From: Turnera subulata | Lineage: Eukaryota; Streptophyta; Magnoliopsida; Malpighiales; Passifloraceae | Assembly: GCA_028386065.3 (NCBI GenBank) | Contig: JAKUCV010007534.1 | Location: 140,913-204,912 of the forward strand | Length of the DNA stretch: 64,000 nt | Reading direction: 5' to 3' | Part shown: positions 37,901-46,728 of the stretch, piece by piece | How the letters are laid out: each line of letters starts with the position of its first letter | Numbering within the stretch: the first letter of the stretch is position 1 | Position numbers and translations under genes: made by a program | Notes under the pieces: model-generated | What the model saw: the letters and a program-made list of their open reading frames with translations, nothing else | Told to the model about the DNA's origin: nothing | The model's database searches: none

Positions 37901-38347
37901 CCAGAAGCCCACTACGAACACCGCGATGGCCCTTGGCTTGGCGATCTTCCCGAGAGGATCGCCGGATGCGTGGCCAATGTCCGCGGCGAAACCGATCAAA
38001 AACACGGCTATGGCCACGCATCCCGCCCCGGCCGCGATGAAGGGGCGGCGGCGACCGAAACGGGACGTGCATCGGTCGCTGTGGTAACCCACTATGGGTT
38101 GGACGAGCATCCCGGACACCGGGCCACAGAGCCAGATGAATGCGGCCCAGGTGTGCGGGATGCCTAAGAGTTGAACGTAAGGGGTTAACAAGGAGAGCTG
38201 CAAGGCCCATCCGAATTGGACCCCGGCAGCTATGGAAGCCACCATTATGATCTTTCTCAACGGGCTTGCATCTTGTTGGGGTGTTTGTGGTTGAAGGTTA
38301 AGAGAACCAGTAGGCTGCTTGTTTTCTTTCTTCACTCCACTCTCCAT
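34957..38347 (-). CDS. SUT1: sucrose/H+ symporter D (SUT1-like), 526 aa
   Basis: Coding exons: 38347-37052, 36318-36255, 36142-36099, 35133-34957, all GT-AG; 526 aa. Introns are much longer than in A-C (733, 112 and 965 bp) but at the same positions. The start ATG gives [10 protein letters not shown]; codons further upstream in frame are leader. The first-loop histidine is His65 in GIPHTW, the same number as the proton-coupling His65 of AtSUC1. The motif [14 protein letters not shown], the acidic central loop (GEGEED) and the sequence overall resemble the phloem-loading SUT1 group of asterids. Expected in the plasma membrane of companion cells or sieve elements (family knowledge). Intron 1 contains a 70-bp perfect tandem duplication. 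No coding lesion is seen. Confidence 0.93.
36553..36692. repeat. perfect 70-bp tandem duplication in SUT D intron 1
   Basis: Two identical 70-bp units (36553-36622 and 36623-36692) are followed by a partial third start (TTTCAAG). Each contains TTGGGTGTGACCTGCAGC. It lies mid-intron, away from both splice sites. Confidence 0.95.
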
Positions 38348-38466
38348 ACTACTGAATATCTCACACAACTTTCCACTCTCAAAAACTACACTACTCTTCT
38401 TTTCTAAGAGACGTTTGGTGTTGGGTGTTTCTTTGTTAGTGAACTGGGTGGGGGGTTTGCATGGGA

Positions 38467-38473
38467 ATTTATA
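38467..38473 (-). promoter_or_regulatory. candidate TATA box of SUT D
   Basis: TATAAAT on the minus strand, 120 bp upstream of the start codon, followed by a C/A-rich leader. Confidence 0.5.
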
Positions 38474-40149
38474 ATGGAGAGGGGGGGTGTGCTGGTATGA
38501 TGAGTGTGAGTGTGTGTGGGGGGTTGGCTTGCATACCAGCAACTTGGCAAAGTGTGGGGTGAACTTATCCGTTTTAGATTGTCTCTGTGAGTCTTAAGCT
38601 TTGTATGACACTGACGGTGCAGATTCTTTGATGCCAAGTGTGCTACTGCTCCCCATTAAAAGTTAATAACTAGTAATTGCAATCTGTTCTTGACATTACT
38701 CTCATAACCATTTATTAACCACCACTGGCCCCCAGTACATGCACACTTCTTGCTTTCTGTTCCTGTATCATGACCATTTATCCATATCTCTTTTGATCAG
38801 TTTTCAAAAAGTAAAAACAACATTGTAGTACTAGTATAGTAGTTGTATACGTACTACCCAGTTCATGAAAATTAAATTCCTACTACCTTGAAATAGTAAA
38901 ACTGAAAAAATAAATAAAAACTGATGATGTTTTGAGGAATTATGCACACTACTTTAGTTACACCCCAACTTGAAAATATCAGCGGCCTATAATTGGTAGA
39001 CCATCATACATGGAAGAGATTCTTGCTGCCCGAATTGATCTTGATATGATTGATGCAAAAGTCACAATAAGTGATGATATTTTATGCAAAAGAAAACGAA
39101 TAAGGGTTTGGAAATATGCTTGGCTTTCCATATATTATTGAATCAGATATATTCTACCCTTTCTCATATAATAAGTACAATAGGTATCCGATTACATGAG
39201 CATCAAACTACCTTATCCTTCCTGGGTTACTTTATTCCCATAATTCCCATCAATCTTTCAACACCTAGGCTTAAAATATCAAGGAGGATCATTTAACACG
39301 TATGGTTTTTACATTGATCATCAATGGATGCATCTAATGTCTGTCTATCAGGAAGTGGTGGATCATAGATGACAATGGTGGTGAGAGCTAGGGAGGTTAA
39401 TTTTTTTTATTTTTTTTTGGACATTATCCAGAATTGGGTTTGAGTTTTCGCACCCCAAAGACTGTAAACAGCAGGGAGAGGGAGGTGCATTAAAGTGAAG
39501 GAAGAGAGAGTGAAAATGGGGTCAGGTAAGATCAGAAATCTCATTGACTTAGGAGCAGGACTCCACGTAAGGGATAGCAGAAGGGGTAGGCCACTTGCTT
39601 TTTATTGGGTCTTGACATTAGACTTTTCCTCTCTGTGCACTACTTTGGAAAACGTGTTATGGCTTTTGTATTAAACATTTGTTCCCATTCTATTCTAGAG
39701 AAAAAGAACACGAAGAAACATTTTTAAGACATGCATGCTTTGGTTTGTTTGATCATTGAAGAGAAAAAAAGAAAGTGAAAGTAAGTAGAAGAAAAAGTTG
39801 TCTTGGAGTTGGTTGGAGGACCTACAATATCAAGGGGGGTGTGTTTTCTCCATACTCTTCTCCTCCTAAATTGACACATCTTGAGTCATGACGCACCATG
39901 GGGGAGATTTAATAAAATTTCAATTTTGACTAGTAATATAAAGAATCTCTTTTTTCTTGCTTTTGATTTGTATTTTTAACGTTAAGAACATTCTTTAACA
40001 TTATCATCATCCTCGTGCAACAACAAACATTCTTGAATGGTGAAGACTAATTATGTTTTGACCCACATGTAGAAATGTTGAAATAGTAGTGTATCATCTT
40101 GGCCCATTGTATATATATGCCTCTTTTTTTAACTTTGTCTTGTTGACAT
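38474..40149. other. upstream region of SUT D, no gene
   Basis: AT-rich, with a T run near 39400-39418. No conserved coding sequence is recognised. Confidence 0.5.
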
Positions 40150-40203
40150 CACCTAGAGTTTTTTTTTTTTTTTTGAGCAAAGAGGGAATTACCTCACCTA
40201 GAG
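40150..40203 (-). mobile_element. 34-bp retroposed micro-insertion with target-site duplication
   Basis: A 10-bp direct repeat TCACCTAGAG (40150-40159 and 40194-40203) flanks 34 bp that, on the minus strand, read as 19 bases followed by A15. This is the signature of an extremely 5'-truncated LINE or SINE insertion. Confidence 0.75.
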
Positions 40204-40390
40204 AGTATTGAGGACGTCATAATACCATTGACTGTACTTCTTGTTGGTTTCTTTCAAATTTATGATTTTTGATATAAAAAAAAAGTATTTCTCACTACAT
40301 AGATATGTGAGAATTAATAGCATTGACTTTATCTTTTGTCCTCTACTATATCTTATATAGGAGAGGATGATTTGGATATTAAGTACTAAC

Positions 40391-40598
40391 TGTTATAAAA
40401 CGTGTTATAAAACATGTTGAATACTGTTGTACCTAACATTATGCTATATATATACACAGTTCAAGAAAGAAATAAAGATTGATGAACTGAAGCGAGCTCT
40501 TCCTGCTCTAACTTACCATTTCTTCCTCTTCTCCTTATTCATCTTTTCTTCTTCTTCATCATCAAGTTTCACAGTATTACTACACTCCATTTACAACA
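40391..40598 (+). repeat. 5' LTR of the 40.4-46.7 kb copia element
   Basis: 208 bp from TGTTATAAAACG to TTACAACA. A candidate TATA (TATATATATA) lies near 40446. It is followed by CG and a primer-site-like TTATCAGCACG. Confidence 0.95.
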
Positions 40599-40679
40599 CG
40601 TTATCAGCACGAAGAAGCCTCTACCGAAGCAAGAAATAAAACCGGTACAAGGAAGAAGAAGAGCAAACCAGAAAAAAAA

Positions 40680-41385
40680 AACAGTTTGTCTCCCTCGAAG
40701 TTACTGTTCATGGCGAACGGATCTGTGCCGTTCTCACGTCACCGCCACCACCACGACACTCCTCTCGTCGTCGCCGATCGACCGGCGCCTTCCCCGTCCT
40801 CTTATACTGTCGGACGCGCCGCCGGAAGACGAAAACCCGACGGCCACGCCCATGACCCGGCAAGATCCGTCGGGTCTGCCTCACTTGCACTCGCGTCTGC
40901 CGCCTCCTGCCGACGTTGATGCAGCCACCGGCGAGCCTCCTCCGCGACGCCACATCGTCCTGCCATCGCTGCCCTTGACCGGTGCCGCCTGCCGCCATCG
41001 TGCCGCCATATGCAACTCACTAAGCCGGACGGCCCGACAAGGAAGCCCGACGGATCCGCCTCTTCAGTACGCAGCAGTCGCTGCTTCTTCCTCTGCTGCT
41101 GCTGCTGGCCGACACCGACGCCGCCGCCTTCACTGAGCATCTGCCGCGCCGCCTCGCTTCGATCCGCTCGCCCTACTGCCGCCCGCGACGCCACCTCGAA
41201 GGTGAGCTGCAGACCCGACCATGCAGACCCAACCCGGCGTCCTAACCCGAAAGCCTGGACCGGGCTGGGACGACACTGGGCTTGAGTGACGGGCCGGGTT
41301 AACGTCCTGTTTTGGGCCTCGTACCTGGGCTTAAGGGCTGACCCTGGTGGGTTGTGTTTGATGAGTCTGGGCCAGTACTATTTAT
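40680..41385 (+). other. GC-rich leader in the copia element
   Basis: About 700 bp, far more GC-rich than its surroundings and rich in CG dinucleotides, in the place where gag should be. Frames here give only Arg/Pro/Ala/His-rich low-complexity peptides and no gag or zinc knuckle. It could be captured foreign DNA or a non-coding leader. I recognise no parent gene. Confidence 0.6.
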
Positions 41386-41640
41386 GACCCAGTCCAGTAA
41401 TAATTTGGAAATTTTGAAAAATTTAATAGTAAATATATATATATAGAGATAATAATAACCAGTAAAAAATTAAAATTAATTATATTTTTGGAATTTGAAT
41501 AATAATTTGGTATATTATTTTGACGCTTGGAAATTAAATGGTGAATGATAATTATAATGGTAAATTAATCCGAGACATAACCGAGCTGGATTAGTATTTT
41601 AATTTACGGTACAACGGATTAGTATTTTAGTATTTAATAT

Positions 41641-41757
41641 TGGCCGGCAAAGCCGCCTTGCTTCATTTATTGGCTGGCAAAGCCGCCTTATCTCTTTATT
41701 GGCCGGCTAAGCCGCCTTGTTTCATTTGTTGGCCGGCTAAGCCGCCTCTTATCGAGT
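41641..41757 (+). repeat. 30-bp tandem repeat, 3.6 units
   Basis: Units start at 41641, 41671, 41700 and 41730 with core TGGCCGGCWAAGCCGCCTT, followed by a T-rich linker. GGC-WAA-GCC inside each unit is a small inverted repeat. Confidence 0.9.
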
Positions 41758-41790
41758 AAGCATATTTTATGTTTTTATTTAATTTATAAA

Positions 41791-41963
41791 TGGGCTCATA
41801 AAAGGCCCATTGCCTTTAATTTTCGGTTATTTATTGGGCTATGAAAAGGCCCATTATATTTATTTTCTTGCTTTAATTTACGTTTTGATTGGGCTAGTAC
41901 AAGGCCCATTGCTTTTATTTTTCAGTCATTTAATTTTAATTAGGCTAATTATAAAAGGCCCAT
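41791..41963 (+). repeat. four spaced GGGCT...AAGGCCCAT units
   Basis: Units lie at about 41791-41810, 41835-41854, 41890-41909 and 41941-41963, about 50 bp apart. Each pairs GGGCT (the last has AGGCT) with AAGGCCCAT across 5-8 bases. GGCCCA is also the plant site-II/TCP-type promoter word. Confidence 0.85.
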
Positions 41964-42449
41964 GTTTATTTTATTTCAGTCTTTAATTTATTTTTTTGAA
42001 ATTATGGTAATATTACAAAACTTGTATCCGAGGCCCTTAAAATTTCCAGAAAAAATTTATTATGGGCATTTAATTTGGAAATGAATTTAAACGATGATAG
42101 TCCGGAAGACTAAATTTAAAGAGTCTAGAAGACTCAATAAAAGAAAAATAAAACAAAGACTGGAAGTTTTACCATCAAAAGATCCTGCAGATACTTTAAC
42201 GAAAATTAAAAAAAAAGACCACCAAAAGATGGATATTATACGACCACCAGAAGTTGGATGGATATTATACGACCACCAGAAGGTGGATATTATACTTGCT
42301 TACCCTGAAGGCGCAAGTCATTTTATATTCAATTTATTTTATGTTCAGTTTAAATTATTACGCATTGCAATTTATTTTATTTACTTTTCAGTACTTAATA
42401 ATTGTTTCTAGAATAATGCCTCAAGCATTAGTCTCGAAGACAATGCCAA

Positions 42450-42490
42450 ATTGACATCCACAGGGGGAGAATTATATTGTGGATGTCAAT
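42450..42490 (+). repeat. 13-bp perfect inverted repeat around a purine tract
   Basis: ATTGACATCCACA (42450-42462) and TGTGGATGTCAAT (42478-42490) flank 15 bases beginning GGGGGAGAA. Confidence 0.95.
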
Positions 42491-42844
42491 ATAACATATT
42501 ATGATATCTCGAAATGAGAAAAAGATTAACACGCTCCAGAAGAGCATAAATTCGAATATGTTCCTGAAGAAGAACGCATGTTTTAAATATGATCTAGAAG
42601 ATCGTATATTTACGCTCTGGAAGAGCATATACCCTTGAAGGGTACAGACACCCCTAGTAATAAAATGAATTATTATGGATCCCGATGAATTGACTCTGAT
42701 CTATTCCCTGAAGCGAATAAAACAGTATAATTATTTGTGCCTGTGGGCGTAAATGAGATAATAAATGGAAAAAGGCTCAAAGCAAACATGCATATTATTA
42801 TTGCATAAACGGATACATAATTGGAGAACATTCAAAGAAGAATG

Positions 42845-43630
42845 GTTCTCATACATATGTTTAAATAGTAATATATTTGTTGGGTTCAACATTAACCCTG
42901 AAACTCTGAGCCTCACCATTAATGTTTACCCTAACACTGTCATTCCAGGAGAACCACATACCACCCATGTTGTTTTCTCCAGGTATCTCAAACCGATTCG
43001 TTGGAGGAAAACGAAGTGGAATCACACCATGATTCTCTTCTGCTTGCCACAAAGTCTCAGTAATCAGTACCATGTTAGGCTTGTACTAATTCTTCAGATC
43101 CCTTAAGGTACGCACAAAGTCTTGAGACCTTCTTGCTACACCCCTGCAATTCCACAGTAAAAGTCGTACCTTAGGCCATGTAGGTGGTAACCCAGTCACC
43201 CTTGGGACGCTCCGAGCCATCATGGAAACCTGATAATAGCTGCTTTGATTTAAAATTTGACATGAAGGCTCTAGCTGAAATTCCTGCAGCCTATTAGATA
43301 TGAAAAATATTATAGAGTTAGCAGAGCCATAAAAGGAAGCTCTTAGATTGCTTTGGTCCTCTAGGAAGAATGTTTCTTCCATAAGAGTTACAAAGAACCT
43401 AGATGAATAAAGTTCATCAACAAACACTAAACGAGGAATTCTCGCCAGATCATTCGGTAATTCCTCTTGCTACTTATTCACCATGCTATAAGCTAACCTA
43501 TTCCTTCTTCCTAGAGAGGCACCCTCAACAAAGAAAACAGTAGCTGGGGAAGGCATTTTTTCTTGTCTTGTTGAGTTTTTTCTGAGTTTTCTGCATCTTC
43601 CTTTCTTAACCATCTCCCCTTCTTATAGTC
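42845..43630 (-). pseudogene. LINE ORF2 N-terminal fragment inside the copia element
   Basis: Minus-strand frames carry the start of a plant LINE endonuclease: VRLLLWNCRGVARRSQDFV (about 43180), then MVLITETLWQAEE (about 43073) and GGMWFSWNDSV. A short basic ORF upstream (from about 43612, MVKKGRCRK) may be its leader. RT is missing. Keeping the 5' part and losing the 3' part is opposite to normal LINE truncation, so this was probably captured or deleted after insertion. Confidence 0.75.
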
Positions 43631-44109
43631 TGAGAATAGACAGCTAGGTGTCAGTTTTTCAAATGTGGACCCTTTGTCTATCTCCGAAAAGATCCAGAAG
43701 ATTTTTCAGTAATTAAAACTTTGCATTATTTGTCAGTAAACTCCAAAGCTTTTCAATCTTCGAGGTTTTGTCAATAATTCTAATCTTTTCTGACATGAGT
43801 GGCAGATATAAGCCTAAAATTGGCACATATATTGCAGCCTGAAGCTAGCAATTTAATTTATTAAACTTACCATATCCAGCCAGAAGCTGGAATGCACTAG
43901 CTTGAAGCTAGCAATTTTTAAGTGTTTAAATACACAGTTTGCACAGCCCGAAGCTGAGAATAACTAGAAGTTGGCTGATATATATGTAATTTATGGCTAG
44001 TATGCCCCAGCCAGAAGCTGGTAAATAATTTTCCTAAGTTATCATATCCAGTCTGAAACTGACACATAAATAGTAGCCTGAAGCTGGCACTAACTTGAAG
44101 TTGGTCATG

Positions 44110-46310
44110 GATTTATTGTTGGCATGACCGGTTGGGCCATTCCGGATCAATAATGATGCACGAAATTTATTTGGTCATTCATTGAAAAACCAGAAGTTTT
44201 ACAATCAATGAATTTCCACGTGTTTGTGTGCTGCAAAATTAATTATACAGCCTTCCTAAGATGAGATTGGCCTGGAATCACCAGCAAGTTTGGAAATAAT
44301 TCAGGGACATGTACGCGGACTAATAACTCCGCCGTGTTGACCATCTAGGTAATTTTTACAATGCATCGACTAGATGGTCTATTGTGTGATGCAAGTTGGA
44401 ATTGTGCGCACTTATTTTAATGATTAAGCTACTTGCGGGTACATATCCCTACTTATGTTATTAGACTATATAATGCTGGTATATTTCTTCATTGTAAAAT
44501 CTATATCATTGGCAATAAACCCAAAAAGATCTGGGCGAACATTTCCAATTGATTGCAGGACCATTGTTAATGAAATATTACTGTATGAGAAAATAGTATT
44601 TTACATGCAGCAATGCTTGTGTACATCAAGCCAACAAGTTATTATAAGATCCCCCCATTTAATTGATTAATGGTCACATACTTAGTATCTCCCATCTTCG
44701 GACCATTGGTTATTTAGTATATTATGCTCCACCACAGGGTTGTGAAATGGTCTCTTAAAGAAGATTGGAAATCTACGTTGGGTATGAATCTCCATATGTT
44801 ACAAGAGTAATTGAAACCTATGATAGGAGATTGGAGATTCATTTATTGTAAGATTTGCTTATTAATTTGATGATTTACCCAACATCAGGGGGAGGTAATA
44901 AGCAGCTGGATCAAGAGATTATTGAAATGATTTATCAATATCTAGTTTTTGATCCTCAAATAAATTAGTATGAACCTGAAGTTCAAAAGATGATTCATTT
45001 GCAGGAAAATTGATATGCAACTGCCAGACACATTTAAATTAAGTGTAACCACATACCAGCTGCAAATGCTCCTGTTTAGATCGATGTTCCTGAAGAACAA
45101 TGTAAGTATGCAAATGAATCTATAGATTATACTCGGTTCCAAAAGAAAAGAAATTCTCGATAGAGAATAAAGGAGCAAAGTGATAAGATGGCCCCAGTAA
45201 GAAAATAAGGCCTCCAGTAGAGGTTTGAATTAAAAGTCCTCATGCAGAGGAAAATCCTCCAGAAGAGGTTTTCTGACACAAATTGATAAAGTTCCAAAAG
45301 TAACTCAGGTACCTGAAATAAATGAGTATGATGAGATCTCAATCACAGTGTCAGAAATAAGATGGAACCGACGTGAAATAACCGTCGACGGAATACAATT
45401 TTTATTTATAATATAGCGCTAAATAAAATGAGGATCATGAACCTACATTTGACGAATGTAGGCGCAGTATGATTGGCCAAAATAGAGAAATATGATTAAA
45501 AGCTGTGTTAGACTCGCATGAAGCGAGAAATTTCCGGGTCTGTAGTCCTTACACTAGAAGGTGTAAATTTCAATTGGTCATAAAAGGGTATTTGTGCAAA
45601 AAGAAATAAATAATGAGATATAAAGCACGGTTTGTGGCACAAAGTTTTTACCCAAACGACCAGATATTCATTATGAGGAGATATGCTCCCCTGTAGTGGA
45701 TGCAATTATTTGGTAAGTCTGGCAGTATATGAAAAGTATTAGAAATGCATCTAATGAATGCTATTACTGCCTATTATTATGGATCCATAAGTTATGATAT
45801 ATACATGAAGATCCCTGAAGGATCCAAGTTGCCTGAAGCAACTAATTCTTGGGAAATTACAAAATAGAACTGAATTGATCTTTACATAATTTAAATCATT
45901 TTGAGTATGGATAAACTTATTTATGATTGGAACTCCCGAAGAAGCTTCCAAATACCGTGCTATTAGATTGGTCCCGGAGTACCCTGGTTGAAGTGCAATA
46001 TGCATTGCTAAGAAAATAAAGCCTGAAGCTTTTGACTTAAGCCTATTGGCAAGATATGTATTTGCTCTTATCTTCGGGAAATAACAAATATGTAATCCTA
46101 TAAACCCGAAAGAGAGTATGGTTGATTTTTGCAGATGTAGATCCCTTATTTAGTCCACATAAAGCACAGACGGACATCAACTACAACTTTACACATGAAA
46201 TTGCTATATCATCAGGATCACAAAAGCAGGAAGGCGAGGAAGATGCTCCGACAACGAATTATGAAGATAATGTTGCCTCCATTGTCCCATTAAAGCAGTG
46301 ATGTATCAAA
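44110..46310 (+). pseudogene. copia pol remnant: integrase and RT pieces
   Basis: Scattered frames match a copia polyprotein in order. A GAG-pre-integrase-like piece (GGCATGACCGGTTGGGCCAT, encoding an HDRLGH-like motif) lies at about 44119. Integrase C-terminal wording (LRWV-like, YESPYV) is at about 44770-44815 and an EVQKMIHLQ-like piece at about 44976. An RT piece, IYMKIPEGSKLPEATNS, is at about 45799-45850. Stops and frameshifts are frequent and the catalytic RT block is not found. No protein can be made. Confidence 0.75.
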
Positions 46311-46546
46311 AGTGATCAGACAAGGCATACGTCACCAAACGTCACCAGAAGTTGACAAGGATGATCGACATGCAACGACATCATGACATCAAGGGAGGCC
46401 TAAATGAGGGGGAGTAGAATACGCACTGCACTCTTTTTCCCTTCACCAAGTTTTTATCCCACTGGGTTTTTCTTGATAAGGTTTTTAATGAGGCAGTTAT
46501 CCTAGAAAGCGTATTCTACCCAAAGTACAACAGTATTCAGGGGGAG

Positions 46547-46723
46547 TGTTATAAAACGTGTTATAAAACATGTTGAATACTGTTGTACCTAACATTATGC
46601 TATATATATACACAGCTCAAGAAAGAAATAAAGATTGATGAACTGAAGCGAGCTCTTCCTGCTCCAACTTACCATTTCTTCCTCTTCTCCTTATTCATCT
46701 TTTCTTCTTCTTCATTTACAACA
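46547..46723 (+). repeat. 3' LTR of the 40.4-46.7 kb copia element
   Basis: 177 bp with the same ends as the 5' LTR. It lacks 31 bp near its right end and has two substitutions over the shared length. Confidence 0.95.
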
Positions 46724-46728
46724 CTAAC

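Larger units (their letters stand above)
42098..46032 (+). repeat. array of mini-hairpins with constant NNGAA loop
   Basis: Short inverted repeats share a 5-base loop ending GAA while stem sequence changes from copy to copy. Examples (stem/loop/stem): TAGTC-CGGAA-GACTA 42098; GAGTC-TAGAA-GACTC 42121; GCTC-CAGAA-GAGC 42533; GATC-TAGAA-GATC 42591; GCTC-TGGAA-GAGC 42614; TACCC-TTGAA-GGGTA 42630; TCCAGC-CAGAA-GCTGGA 43875; CTAGC-TTGAA-GCTAG 43897; CAGC-CCGAA-GCTG 43944; CCAGC-CAGAA-GCTGG 44007; CAGT-CTGAA-ACTG 44049; AAAAC-CAGAA-GTTTT 44186; TGAAC-CTGAA-GTTCA 44971; TGTTC-CTGAA-GAACA 45085; CCTC-CAGAA-GAGG 45256; CTCGC-ATGAA-GCGAG 45513; GATCC-CTGAA-GGATC 45810; AGTTGC-CTGAA-GCAACT 45827; AAAGC-CTGAA-GCTTT 46018. 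Others have 3-bp stems (43836, 43962, 44075, 44092) or altered loops (42273, 42507, 45211, 45549). Confidence 0.9.
40391..46723 (+). mobile_element. copia-derived element, complete ends, coding ruined
   Basis: Both LTRs (208 and 177 bp), a 5-bp target-site duplication CTAAC (40386-40390 and 46724-46728), a primer-site-like TTATCAGCACG right after the 5' LTR and a purine tract GGGGGAG right before the 3' LTR are all present. The total is 6333 bp. The LTRs differ by two substitutions plus one 31-bp deletion in the 3' copy. Inside, gag is missing. Integrase and RT remain only as frameshifted fragments. The body holds GC-rich leader DNA, two small tandem repeats, a LINE piece and an array of mini-hairpins. 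It is related to Hopscotch/Retrofit-type copia elements from the RT remnants. Confidence 0.93.

Noticed and set aside
38348..38542. SUT D N-terminal extension of 65 codons
   Set aside because: It is Pro/His/Thr-rich, begins without ATG and crosses the candidate TATA box. MESGV at 38347 fits the family.
40686..41285. Host gene captured in the copia leader
   Set aside because: Overlapping open frames come from high GC. None shows a domain or consistent codon pattern.
42098..46032. CRISPR-like or satellite array
   Set aside because: There is no constant repeat sequence or regular spacing; only the loop is constant. It is a dispersed hairpin family in a plant retroelement.
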